Assembly: GCF_025264665.1 (NCBI RefSeq)
Contig: NZ_CP073697.1
Location: forward strand, 1,984,001 to 2,048,000
Length of the DNA: 64,000 nt
Direction of reading: 5' to 3'
Source of the DNA: Edaphobacter flagellatus
GTDB lineage: Bacteria > Acidobacteriota > Terriglobia > Terriglobales > Acidobacteriaceae
Shown: in pieces, positions 9,634 to 18,490 of the stretch
How the letters are laid out: the number at the start of each line of letters is the position of its first letter
Numbering within the stretch: the stretch's first letter is position 1
Notes under the pieces: model-generated
Database searches by the model: none
Seen by the model: the letters and a program-made list of their open reading frames with translations, nothing else
Told to the model about the DNA's origin: nothing
Position numbers and translations under genes: made by a program

Positions 9634-12432
9634 CTAGTGAATCTCCGGGTTCTTTGGAAGGCTCAACATATTCGCGAAGAGCCGGAACGCTCCCGGCACT
9701 CCCAGTGGAAGTTCACGATAGAAGGCATAGGCGTTGTAGATGTACACGCCCTTCCCATAGCGTGCGTAGACCAGTCCACCCTTCTGCTCCGGCTGGCCGG
9801 CATCGTGTGTCTCCAGCAATGGAGAGTAGTGGCTGTCCCACGATTGGAGAAATTTCGACCCGCGCTCTTCGATCCAGCCATCAAAATCTTTTTCCGTAAT
9901 TTTGTTTGGCCAGTTGAATACAGGATTGCGAGGATCAAGAATCTTCACAACAGACTTCTCGTCTGTTACCTCTTCAGGATCGCCCGTCATCGCATAAGGA
10001 TAGGGCCCGTAGTTATGGTCATACTCAGGCGTGTTGTATTGGACGATCACAACACCGCCCTTCTCAACGTACTGGAGAAGTCGGGCATTGTTCGCAATCA
10101 GATCAGGACGCACTGCATATGCACGTACCCCTAGGACGATCGCATCGTATTTCTGAAGATCTCCGCCAGCCAGATCCTGGGCAGAGAGATAGCTGACGTG
10201 GACGCCTATCTGCTCCAGCGCGGCGGGAACATCATCCCCGCTTCCTTCGATGTACGCAATATGCTCATCCTGCGCCATCTTGACGTCTGTCCCGATCGCT
10301 GCATACTGTGCAGGCGAGTAGAGGAAGTAAGGCCGCAGTCCAAGATAGCCAGTTGTTATGTAACCTTCTCTGTAATCCTTACCATCCAGCGAAGCTACCG
10401 CTGTAACGGTATACTTCGCGCCCTCGGTAACATTTGGCGAGACAGCAAATGATACCGACTGTTCTTCACCTTCCTGCGCAAAGTGGATAGGAATGGTCTT
10501 CGGCTCAACGCTCCAGCCAGATGGCACATCCAACCTTACAGAAGGATTTGCTGCTCCCTTAACGTTGTTATGGACGCGCACGGTGATCGTAGTTGCTTTG
10601 CTGCCCAGAGGCACAACGCCTGCCGATGGCGACAGAGAGACCGCTAGCGCAGGGCCAACAGGCATAGGATAGCGAAGAAGTCCTGGGCCATTGACGCGGC
10701 TTACGACCTGCACCACACTTGCAAGGTTTATCGTGGCTCCTTCATAGTCGAGCTGAGCTTCGGCCTGTAGCGGGTACGGAGAGAGCGGTTTGTTGCGAGG
10801 AGCACCAGGTGCTATCTCATAAAACGCATTCTGCAATCCATCGCGCGTGAAGTAGGGCCGTGTGAATGGCTCGTCCTCGGGCACTTTCACCGAGTAGATC
10901 GTCTCTATCGCTTCTCCAGCTTTTGCCTGCGACGGCGTCGATACACCACCTGTTACGTTCCAATCTTTGCCTGAAGTCCCCACCACCTTGAGGCTCTTAA
11001 CTGCAAGGGAAGGTACTGCGGACTGATACAGGTGAATCTTTACCGGAAATGAGAGACCGGGCGTGGCCATCTGGAACGTCGTCGCAGCTCCGCGAAACAT
11101 GGCCATCATCGGATCATCTTTACCAGCCTGCGTCACATCGGCGTTCAGTGATATTTGCAGCGCGGCAACAAGAGCATCGTTGAACTGGCGATCTTTGACG
11201 CGGAGTTCATGAAGCACGTCATACTTCGTTTCCGATGGAAGATCGCTCTTCTCGACCTCACCAATCAGCTTTTCAACGCCCAACTTTCCTTTGGCCAGAT
11301 AAGGGGCGATTGTTGCGGGCTTCTCTGCGGAAAACGCCGCAATCGCTTTTTCCACCAGATCGTTGATCGCAGACAACGAGACGCGAAGCGATGACGATGC
11401 CCCCTGCGCCCCTGCAAAATCTGCAATACCAGTGAGCGATGTATCTACTCCATCGAAGAAGCTCTCTTCTTTTGTTTTGGCATCAAGCGTCGTGCCGAAA
11501 CGGTGGTAGTCGCTCATCTGCATTCCCGACAGCGGAACACTTGGCCCTCCATTCTGCGATCGCTGGAATCCAAGTCCCTCTCGCGAGACCTGCACGTATG
11601 TCTCTCCCATCATTTGGTCATACGATCCGATGGGAATGCTGACGGTCACAGACGGCTTGCCTTCCTCCCACTTGCCGGTGACGTGATTCGTCACACCGAC
11701 CGGTCCCCATGTGTGATTCGCATAGTCATACATGCCCTTTTCGGAGACACGGAAGAACGGAACACGAGCATACGTCTTCACCGGCGACCAGGGCAGCAGC
11801 CCCTCCTTGATCTGGTCAGGAAACATCTTCGGGTCTCCTGCCGCCTTGAAGACTTCCTGTGCCATCAGGCCAGCCGTTGCATGTTGCCCGTGTCCGTCCG
11901 TTGGTCCACCCACAAATACAGAGCAGATGACGAGTGGACGCACGGTGCGCACAACCCGCACAGCCTGTTCGAGAACGCGATCATGCCCCCACTGACCAAG
12001 CGCTTCATTCAACGACTTTGAAAAGCCGTAGTCTGCCATCGAAGTGAAGTACTGCGCATCCAGTCCGTAATAGCGGCCTGCCTGCAGCAACTCTTCTGTG
12101 CGCACCAGCCCAAGTGCGTCCCAGTAATCCGACGACATGACATTCGCACCGCCCTCGCCGCGATCCAGCGTCAGCAGACTTACCCGCGCTCCGACGCCAC
12201 GGCTCTCGTACGCCAGCGTACCTCCGTCTTCATCATCAGGATGAGCGACAATCATCAGTACGCTCGCTCGCGTATGCAGGCGCTTCAACGCCTGCCAGAC
12301 TCCGGCAGTTCCTTCATCGGGAGGGATTGGCCGCGCATCAACTACTGGTTTTACACCTGCGGAATGCAATAACCCGCAGGGCAACAACATGGCTACCAGA
12401 GCAACATGAGTCAGTCGTTTCACGAACTCCAT
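9634..12432 (-). CDS. Secreted PIG-L family deacetylase with C-terminal NEW3-like and ThuA/GATase-like domains
   Basis: The 932-aa product has a signal peptide (MEFVKRLTHVALVAMLLPCG) and an N-terminal PIG-L/LmbE domain with the zinc motif AHPDDE near residues 63-68 and the later HGQHAT. PIG-L enzymes remove N-acetyl groups from GlcNAc conjugates such as GlcNAc-inositol or GlcNAc-malate. The middle (about 600-720) looks like an Ig-like NEW3 domain. The last 200 residues (YDAIVLGVRAYAV, LLQYVEKGGVVIVQYNTPEY) resemble a ThuA/glutamine-amidotransferase-like fold. The start at 12432 has AGAAAGG eight nt upstream; the longer frame from 12465 would need TTG. It lies 35 nt after the TBDR and 8 nt before the APC gene, so it probably works in the periplasm between the two importers. 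Confidence 0.85.
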   Translation of the reverse strand: MEFVKRLTHVALVAMLLPCGLLHSAGVKPVVDARPIPPDEGTAGVWQALKRLHTRASVLMIVAHPDDEDGGTLAYESRGVGARVSLLTLDRGEGGANVMSSDYWDALGLVRTEELLQAGRYYGLDAQYFTSMADYGFSKSLNEALGQWGHDRVLEQAVRVVRTVRPLVICSVFVGGPTDGHGQHATAGLMAQEVFKAAGDPKMFPDQIKEGLLPWSPVKTYARVPFFRVSEKGMYDYANHTWGPVGVTNHVTGKWEEGKPSVTVSIPIGSYDQMMGETYVQVSREGLGFQRSQNGGPSVPLSGMQMSDYHRFGTTLDAKTKEESFFDGVDTSLTGIADFAGAQGASSSLRVSLSAINDLVEKAIAAFSAEKPATIAPYLAKGKLGVEKLIGEVEKSDLPSETKYDVLHELRVKDRQFNDALVAALQISLNADVTQAGKDDPMMAMFRGAATTFQMATPGLSFPVKIHLYQSAVPSLAVKSLKVVGTSGKDWNVTGGVSTPSQAKAGEAIETIYSVKVPEDEPFTRPYFTRDGLQNAFYEIAPGAPRNKPLSPYPLQAEAQLDYEGATINLASVVQVVSRVNGPGLLRYPMPVGPALAVSLSPSAGVVPLGSKATTITVRVHNNVKGAANPSVRLDVPSGWSVEPKTIPIHFAQEGEEQSVSFAVSPNVTEGAKYTVTAVASLDGKDYREGYITTGYLGLRPYFLYSPAQYAAIGTDVKMAQDEHIAYIEGSGDDVPAALEQIGVHVSYLSAQDLAGGDLQKYDAIVLGVRAYAVRPDLIANNARLLQYVEKGGVVIVQYNTPEYDHNYGPYPYAMTGDPEEVTDEKSVVKILDPRNPVFNWPNKITEKDFDGWIEERGSKFLQSWDSHYSPLLETHDAGQPEQKGGLVYARYGKGVYIYNAYAFYRELPLGVPGAFRLFANMLSLPKNPEIH

Positions 12433-12467
12433 GCAGACAACCTTTCTGATACTGTCGGCTGACAAGG

Positions 12468-15400
12468 TCAGAAGTAGAATTTAGCCGCCATCTGAATCTG
12501 GCGCGCATTATTGAGCGTACCGCTTACCTTTCCAAACGTACCGGGCGACGCAACGTTGGCCGAAGGAGCAGCGAGATTTGCGTGGTTGAGTGCATTGAAG
12601 AATTCGAATCGGAATTCAAGCTTTCTTACCTCAGTAAACTCAAACTGCTTGAAGAGGCTCAGATCTTCATTGTGTCGCCCAGGTCCGGCATAAGGCCGTG
12701 GACGGCAGCTGCCAAATGTTCCGGCAGCTGGTTGCGAGAATGCGGCGGGATTAATGTAGCGACCCGTTGAAGACTGGTTTGTAATCGCCGAACGATCCTT
12801 TGTAGCTCCCGCAAAGGCGTCCCCGATGCAATTGGGATAGAAAGCGTGATTGCCTCCAGTTTGCGAAACATCTGGAGCGGTTACATTGAATGGATTGCCG
12901 GCTTCCATCGTGACAATCGCATTCAACTGCCAGCCACCAACCAGCTTCGAGGCAACCGTATCATTGTTCATCACTAACCCTCCGCGCCCAATCGGCAGTT
13001 TGTACTGCGCGCTGGCCACAAAGCGATGACGTTGATCGAACGGTGAATTGGAATACTCATGTTCGTAGTCATACGCATTCTGCGGCGTCGAGCCGGCCGT
13101 CAAATTATCCGCATAGTCCGAAAAATTATGCGCATAGGTATAGCTGAACTGATACGCCAGGCCATTCTTCATCTGCCTGCGCAGGCTCGTCACCAGGCCG
13201 TTGTAGTTGGTATTGCCATCGTTCGTCGCCTCCTCAAGGAACGCATGAGCAGAACCGAGATTCAGGTTTGCGTAAGGGAAGAGAACGACTGGCGTCGCAC
13301 CATTAAATCCGGTGATGATTCCCTGGTTGGCATTGCGAAGGCGGTTCATCTTATGGCCGAAGTTGCCTACCCAAACTGCCTCCAGTATCGTACTGGGCGA
13401 TATCTGGAACTGCGGCCCGAAGCTCATCTGCTGCACATAGCCGGTGCGCTGATTCGGATCCTGCCAGTTGGTCTTCTGAATATAGAGTGGTGGATTCGAG
13501 TTCGCGTACGCTGCTCCAGGAAATCCATTCTGGAGGAAGAAGACTGGCGTACTGGTATTTGTTGTTCTTGAATCGTTGACAAATTTCAGGAAGGGCTGGT
13601 TCTGCCCAAGCTGCGACTCAGAGCCAATTCGATTGACGTACTGATAGAAGACTCCGTAGCCACCGCGCAAAACCATGCGATCCGTCGCCTGATAGCTGAA
13701 GCCGAAGCGAGGTGCAAAGTTATTCTTGTCCGGATGGATGAGGGACCGATGGTACCAATCGCCTCCAGATGCAACCGTTAATCCCCCTCCGTTCGCGGTG
13801 TTAAAGTTTGCAAGTGAGTTGGTGCGGTTCAGCCATGGCGAATACAACTCGTATCGCATGCCGTAGTTGACGGTGAATTTCTTCGAAAGCCGCCACGTAT
13901 CTTGTGCGTAGAACGAATTACCAAGCAGATAGTTATGCACAACGATTGCGCTGTTGTAGTACGTCTGATACACATTGCCCAACAGAAAGTCCGGATACCC
14001 AAAGCCATTGGTGCTCGTAAATAATCCTGAGAAACCCATGAAGCCCTGTGGGGCAGCCAGATCGAGAAAGTTCACCGTATTGCTGTGGTATTCGTAGCCG
14101 AACATCAGGCTATGCGTACCGACAAGCTTGGTGAAGTTATCCAGCACCTGCCATACCTGCGCTGCCTGGAACTGCGGGCGGTAGAGATCTACACCAACAC
14201 GCCGGAAGCCCGAGATGTCGATGGGAGGAAGGCCAGCAGAATAGGGCGTCGCGGGAATACCGCTCAGTCCCACCTGGCCTGCGGCCGACGACCCAAGCGT
14301 GACACCGATCGGGTTCGAGTGTGCACTATCTCTGCTCCACCCGAAGCGAAGCTGATTGACGGCTGTTGAGGAAAGAATCGTCGTCAGCCCTAACGCCAAA
14401 CCCTGATTGCGAATGTTGTAGTCCGTCGCAAAACCGCCGTTGCCGATCGTAAAGTTCGAGGTCCATGGCGGATCCTGGCGATGCTGATTGAGGAAGCTGT
14501 AGCGACCGAAGATGCTGTTCTTTTCGCTCAGCTTGTCATCAATACGCGTGTCGAAAGAGTTGACTTGCTGTGGGAGTTGATAGGCGAAGACATAGTTCGA
14601 TGAGCCGTCAAAGGTTCGGTCGACTGATTGAACATTGTTGGGATCAGGCAATAACGCCGCGATCTTGCTTGCAACCGGATCAATGCAGCTGGGGTTGATC
14701 ACATAACTGTTTGGAGCAATGCACCCCGTCTGATTCGCAAGCCTGGTGCTTGGGTTATAGATCTTGCCCAACTGGTTATTCGGGGATGTGAGTTCCTTGA
14801 AATTGCCCTGCTTCATGGCAGCAGAGGGCACTACCGAGCTGACCGTCGTCTGCTGCGTGCTGCGAAGTCCTTGATAGTCGCCAAAGAAGAACAGCTTATC
14901 GCGAGCGATCGGGCCACCGATTGTTCCGCCGAATTGATTCTGGCTGAAGTTGCCTTTGGGCAGCTTATTTGGTGTGACATGATTGTTCGCCCAGCTGTTG
15001 GCATCGAAGACGCTGTTACGCGCATACTCCCATGCGCTGCCGTGAAACTGGTTGGTTCCGCTTTTCGTCGATGCGTTCACAACAGCGCCCGCCGAAGTAC
15101 CGAACTCCGTCGAATAGGTACGCGTCTGCAAGCGGAACTCCTGGATCGCGTCCGGAGGAGGCTGCACATTCTGCACCGAGCCTTCCTGCAGATTGGTTGA
15201 GCCGGAGTTGTTGTCCACGCCGTCGAGCGCGAAGTAGTTCTGCGTTTCGAGATTGCCATTAGAACTGAAGCGATCTGGAGCAGGATTGGCAACTGCAAGA
15301 TTTTTGAAGATACCCGGTTCGAGCAATGCCAGATCGGCATAGCGGCGGGCATTCAATGGGAGATCGTTGATCTGCGTTGTTCCAACGACGTTGCCGACAT

Positions 15401-15848
15401 CAGCCGATTGCGTCTGCAGCGCGATGGCCGAGGCGTTGACTTCGACCGTATCGGAGGTGGCTCCCGCCTTCATCTCGAAATCCACCTGCGCGCGTGTCTT
15501 TACGTGTACTTCGACGGAGGGGTTCTTCGCAGTGCCGAATCCCGAAGCGGAGGCCTCGACAGAATACGTTCCAGGAATCAGCGCCAGTGCCTGATAGGTT
15601 CCATCCTGGTTCGTTGTCAGTGTCGTTGTTACTCCTGTGGCCACATTGCGAATAATCACCGTTGCTCCGGGCACGACGGCTCCGCTTGTGTCACGAAGCG
15701 TTCCCGTGATGGAGCCATTATCGAACTGGGCATAAGCATGATTCGTCATGACGGCGAGCGCCAATAGCAACAACAGACGCACGGCAACACACCAGCGAAA
15801 TCCTTTTCTTACAACCTGGGGAACAACAGTGACAGGCTTGATCATCAT
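12468..15848 (-). CDS. TonB-dependent receptor, Oar-like (glycoconjugate locus)
   Basis: The 1126-aa product has a signal peptide ending NHAYAQ, an Ig-like carboxypeptidase-regulatory domain (GSITGTLRDTSGAVVPGA), a plug (INDLPLNARRYADLALLEPG; YFALDGVDNNSG) and a barrel closing with the aromatic C-terminus MAAKFYF. It should carry the locus substrate across the outer membrane. The ATG at 15848 is chosen because AGGAGG sits seven nt upstream of it; the longer frame from 15869 would put the start upstream of that site. A TTGACA promoter and clustered inverted repeats precede it, so it can be transcribed separately from the lacI-pfkB pair. The PIG-L gene follows after 35 nt. Confidence 0.93.
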   Translation of the reverse strand: MMIKPVTVVPQVVRKGFRWCVAVRLLLLLALAVMTNHAYAQFDNGSITGTLRDTSGAVVPGATVIIRNVATGVTTTLTTNQDGTYQALALIPGTYSVEASASGFGTAKNPSVEVHVKTRAQVDFEMKAGATSDTVEVNASAIALQTQSADVGNVVGTTQINDLPLNARRYADLALLEPGIFKNLAVANPAPDRFSSNGNLETQNYFALDGVDNNSGSTNLQEGSVQNVQPPPDAIQEFRLQTRTYSTEFGTSAGAVVNASTKSGTNQFHGSAWEYARNSVFDANSWANNHVTPNKLPKGNFSQNQFGGTIGGPIARDKLFFFGDYQGLRSTQQTTVSSVVPSAAMKQGNFKELTSPNNQLGKIYNPSTRLANQTGCIAPNSYVINPSCIDPVASKIAALLPDPNNVQSVDRTFDGSSNYVFAYQLPQQVNSFDTRIDDKLSEKNSIFGRYSFLNQHRQDPPWTSNFTIGNGGFATDYNIRNQGLALGLTTILSSTAVNQLRFGWSRDSAHSNPIGVTLGSSAAGQVGLSGIPATPYSAGLPPIDISGFRRVGVDLYRPQFQAAQVWQVLDNFTKLVGTHSLMFGYEYHSNTVNFLDLAAPQGFMGFSGLFTSTNGFGYPDFLLGNVYQTYYNSAIVVHNYLLGNSFYAQDTWRLSKKFTVNYGMRYELYSPWLNRTNSLANFNTANGGGLTVASGGDWYHRSLIHPDKNNFAPRFGFSYQATDRMVLRGGYGVFYQYVNRIGSESQLGQNQPFLKFVNDSRTTNTSTPVFFLQNGFPGAAYANSNPPLYIQKTNWQDPNQRTGYVQQMSFGPQFQISPSTILEAVWVGNFGHKMNRLRNANQGIITGFNGATPVVLFPYANLNLGSAHAFLEEATNDGNTNYNGLVTSLRRQMKNGLAYQFSYTYAHNFSDYADNLTAGSTPQNAYDYEHEYSNSPFDQRHRFVASAQYKLPIGRGGLVMNNDTVASKLVGGWQLNAIVTMEAGNPFNVTAPDVSQTGGNHAFYPNCIGDAFAGATKDRSAITNQSSTGRYINPAAFSQPAAGTFGSCRPRPYAGPGRHNEDLSLFKQFEFTEVRKLEFRFEFFNALNHANLAAPSANVASPGTFGKVSGTLNNARQIQMAAKFYF

Positions 15849-15938
15849 CTGCTCGCCTCCTGGGCTCATCGATCAAAACTCTTGCGCAACCGAAGATGCC
15901 ATCTGCGCCGGGTGTCAGCGCCAGAACTCTATGAATTT

Positions 15939-15973
15939 ATCGGTATCGTTATCGGTAACGTACAGGTACCGTA
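15939..15973. promoter_or_regulatory. Cluster of inverted and direct repeats, LacI-type operator candidate
   Basis: CGTTATCGGTAACG (15947-15960) has perfect 5-bp arms, CGTTA and TAACG. ATCGGTA occurs twice, 12 bp apart, at 15939-15945 and 15951-15957. CGGTA/TACCG arms flank 9 nt at 15953-15971. The cluster lies just downstream of and over the TBDR -10 region, where a repressor would block transcription. The LacI-type regulator two genes upstream is the obvious candidate. Confidence 0.5.
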
Positions 15974-15997
15974 TGACGCTCATGGCTGCTCTGTCAA
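15968..15997 (-). promoter_or_regulatory. Promoter for the glycoconjugate-locus TBDR
   Basis: TTGACA is at 15992-15997 on the minus strand, 7 nt past the pfkB stop codon. The best -10 is weak: TACGGT at 18-nt spacing (15968-15973) or ATACGG at 17. The perfect -35 together with the overlapping repeats makes a regulated promoter likely. Confidence 0.45.
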
Positions 15998-16004
15998 CAG
16001 ATTT

Positions 16005-16985
16005 TTACATTCTGTTTCGCTTTTTTTCACCTGCCTGCATCATCGCAGTAAGATGGCGGCGATATTCCTTGGCATCGGGCAAGCCTTGCGATCCACCAGG
16101 CTGCGAGGCCGACAAACTGCCACAGATGTTGCCTGCGCGCAGACATTCGTTCCAATCGGCTCCGTGAAGAAACGCGTGCAGGAAGCCTCCATCGAAGGCA
16201 TCGCCTGCGCCCGTTGCATCGACGACCGCGATGGGCAAAGCAGGCTGGCGATACAGTTTGCCATCAGCCATCAGCATCGCGCCGCGCTTATCCAGCTTGA
16301 TGACTGGAACGCGAACCCAGTCCTGCAGCTTTTCCAGAGCGCGCATCGCATCGCTTGCGCCCGTGATCGCCTTTGCCTCGTGCTCGTTGGGAAAGATGAA
16401 TTCGCAATGCCGGACGATGGAAAGAAGCTGCGATGCGGAGAGATCGGGGTTCCATCCAAAGTCAGCGGAGAGCGTGATGCCATCTTCGCGCAGCTCTTTC
16501 AGCACAGGAATCCATTTGCGCGGCTGGCGCAGAGCGCATGCGAGATGGACGTGGCGAGCGCGGTGGAGTTTGTCACGCACAGGCTTATGCGTCAGCAGCT
16601 CTTCCAGCCGTTGATTGATGGGTTCGTGCGTCACCATCATCTTGTTGGAGTGATACGCGATCGATACTGTCAGCGCGGTGGGCTGATCTTTGCGGACCTC
16701 GCAGGCGGTGACGTCGAGGCCTTCGTTCAGAATCTCGTTCCAGGTAGGGAGCACACTGGCATCGGCTCCAACGCGGGTGACGATTCCGGTTACGCTACCG
16801 AGCCTGCTGGCGGCGATTGCGGCAGTCGCCAATCCGCCGCCGGGCGCGATCAGGAAGCTGTCGGTCTTGACCTCTTCGCCGAATCGCGGCTGGTTTCGCA
16901 GCTGATAAAAGATCATGTCGGAAAAGAACTCTCCGAACACAACCAGGTCAAACGATCTTGCGCCGGCTCGCTTCGTCTTCGGCAT
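16005..16985 (-). CDS. PfkB-family carbohydrate kinase (first of the locus)
   Basis: The 326-aa ribokinase-fold protein has an N-terminal APGGGLATAAIAASRLG motif and the C-terminal catalytic signature VDATGAGDAFDGGF. It resembles the second kinase of the locus (7353-8276) in layout and motifs, so the two are probably diverged paralogues acting on related molecules. The ATG at 16985 is preferred over the one at 16997 because GGGAGA at 16990-16995 serves as its ribosome site and would be inside the gene otherwise. It starts 21 nt after the lacI stop, consistent with co-transcription. The substrate is not predictable; keeping two PfkB kinases in one locus suggests two phosphorylatable products. 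Confidence 0.88.
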   Translation of the reverse strand: MPKTKRAGARSFDLVVFGEFFSDMIFYQLRNQPRFGEEVKTDSFLIAPGGGLATAAIAASRLGSVTGIVTRVGADASVLPTWNEILNEGLDVTACEVRKDQPTALTVSIAYHSNKMMVTHEPINQRLEELLTHKPVRDKLHRARHVHLACALRQPRKWIPVLKELREDGITLSADFGWNPDLSASQLLSIVRHCEFIFPNEHEAKAITGASDAMRALEKLQDWVRVPVIKLDKRGAMLMADGKLYRQPALPIAVVDATGAGDAFDGGFLHAFLHGADWNECLRAGNICGSLSASQPGGSQGLPDAKEYRRHLTAMMQAGEKKRNRM

Positions 16986-17006
16986 ACGATCTCCCAAAGG
17001 TAACAG

Positions 17007-18017
17007 CTAGTTTGCGCGGGTGGATGCGCGTTCGACTATTTTTGGCGAGAGTGTGACGCTACGCTGCGCTGTCTCGCCTTTCTCTTCAATCCGTTTCAGC
17101 GTCATGCGCGCTACGCGACGGCCGATCTCTTCGTGCGCGAGGTCGATGCTCGTGAGCGAAATTCCGGTCTCGCAAAGATCGGCTACGTTGCCGCAGCCGA
17201 TGATCTGAAGCTGCTTTGGAACCTCGATGGCTGCGGCGATCACCGCATCGCGCGCGCCAGCAGCCAGAAGGTCGGTGTAGGCAACGATGCCGTCGGGACG
17301 GACGCGCGATGCGATGAGGCGCTGCATGATCTCGAAGCCGCTGCGATAGTCGGAGGCTCCAGGATGCGTCTCGAAGATCCAGTCCTGCCTGACGGAGACA
17401 CCAGCATCGCGATGCGCTTCGCGGAAGCCTGCGAAGCGCTGATCGGCAACGGCTGTTCGCGGGCCGCGCAGATAGACGATGCGTCGACATCGGCGACCGA
17501 GCAGATGTTCTGCAGCGAATTTGCCGACTTCGGCTTCGCGCAGACCGACGCTCAAGCCTGCGGCTCGCGGAGGCGCGGTGCCTGCATAGATAACCGGCAC
17601 CGTTGTTTCGGTGAGAGCCTGCGGAACGGCGGAGGCGTCGCTTCGCGGACAGAAGATGAGAGCGTCGACCTGCCGTGAGAGATGCAGCTCGGTTTCGCGC
17701 TCTTCCATCTCATCGTCACCTTCGATGGAAGAGAGGACGAGACTGTAGCTCGCGGGGCGGAAGACCTCGTTGATGCCTCGCACCATAAGGGCTACGGCTG
17801 GGTTGGCGAGACTGGGAACGACCATGCCGACGCTGTAGGTCTGTCCGGTGCGGAGTCCACGGGCGGAGATGTTGGGGCGATAGTTGAGCTCCTTCATCCG
17901 CTTGAGGACGCGCGCTTTTGTTTCGGCGCTAACATCGGTCTGACCGCGGAGGACCTTGGAGATGGTCATCTTGGAGAGGTTCAGATCGTTCGCGATGTCC
18001 TGAAGACGGATAGCCAT
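17007..18017 (-). CDS. LacI/GalR-family transcriptional regulator of the glycoconjugate locus
   Basis: The 336-aa protein has an N-terminal helix-turn-helix (IRLQDIANDLNLSKMTISKVLRG), a hinge segment (ISARGLRTGQT) and a periplasmic-binding-protein-like effector domain (SVGMVVPSLANPAVALMVRGI). LacI-type proteins usually repress sugar genes until an effector binds. It heads the minus-strand series and is followed 21 nt later by a PfkB kinase. The operator-like repeats at 15939-15973, before the TBDR, are its most likely targets. The effector may be the substrate or its phosphorylated form; neither can be named. Confidence 0.92.
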   Translation of the reverse strand: MAIRLQDIANDLNLSKMTISKVLRGQTDVSAETKARVLKRMKELNYRPNISARGLRTGQTYSVGMVVPSLANPAVALMVRGINEVFRPASYSLVLSSIEGDDEMEERETELHLSRQVDALIFCPRSDASAVPQALTETTVPVIYAGTAPPRAAGLSVGLREAEVGKFAAEHLLGRRCRRIVYLRGPRTAVADQRFAGFREAHRDAGVSVRQDWIFETHPGASDYRSGFEIMQRLIASRVRPDGIVAYTDLLAAGARDAVIAAAIEVPKQLQIIGCGNVADLCETGISLTSIDLAHEEIGRRVARMTLKRIEEKGETAQRSVTLSPKIVERASTRAN

Positions 18018-18151
18018 CGTGCGCGGTGTGCTCAGAAGTTGCTGCTGTTATACCCCAGACGCAGCAGCGAACCCAAGCAACGTACCCCCTCCCCCCGGGG
18101 TCTATTTTATAAACCAAGCTGATTCAATACCTTACGCGATTTGCACAAGCT

Positions 18152-18195
18152 AAAATATTGATCCTGCTCGGGTTAATGGCAAAAATATTGATTCT
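18152..18195. repeat. Direct repeat upstream of the LacI-type regulator gene
   Basis: AAAATATTGATCCT (18152-18165) and AAAATATTGATTCT (18182-18195) match at 13 of 14 positions and are 30 bp apart, close to three helical turns. They lie 135-178 bp upstream of the lacI start and could be binding sites for an unidentified regulator. Confidence 0.4.
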
Positions 18196-18205
18196 AAAAG
18201 AGAAA

Positions 18206-18226
18206 GCCCTGCCTGACCGGCGGGGC
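18206..18226 (-). terminator. Hairpin with T-rich tail, minus strand, no gene upstream
   Basis: On the minus strand GCCCCGCC-GGTCA-GGCAGGGC gives an 8-bp stem with one G-U pair, followed by TTTCTCTTTT. It looks like an intrinsic terminator. No protein-coding gene on that strand ends before it, so it may end a small RNA or insulate the lacI promoter. Confidence 0.45.
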
Positions 18227-18403
18227 CCTCTTCCTTATTGACTTGTTTTAAGGATAGCAGGCTGGAGGGGGTAAATCGGCACTTTTTTGGAACTATTTCT
18301 CTTTTATATTGAGCGACTTATGCGATGAGGGGGCTTGACAGGGTTTTCTGGCCACGGGGGGCACGGTTCCCGCGGCCGCCAAGTATTGAGGAATGCCACG
18401 CTG

Positions 18404-18423
18404 AGTGTCCGCTAATGGACGCT
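18404..18423. promoter_or_regulatory. Enhancer-like palindrome for an NtrC-type activator
   Basis: AGTGTCC-GCTAAT-GGACGCT is an imperfect 20-bp inverted repeat, with arms matching in six of seven positions. Its centre is about 80-90 bp upstream of the -24/-12 element, a usual distance for activators of sigma-54 RNA polymerase. The operon's own response regulator (26146-27552) is the natural candidate to bind it. Confidence 0.5.
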
Positions 18424-18490
18424 TCATTTCGGGCGTGAACAGTCCACCGGGAATCGCTCCTTACAAGTTGTTGAAAATGCGAAGCAAACA

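Noticed and set aside
15882..17003. 373-aa plus-strand open frame
   Set aside because: It is antisense to the PfkB kinase at 16005-16985, whose motifs and ribosome site are clear, and it would also cover the TBDR promoter.
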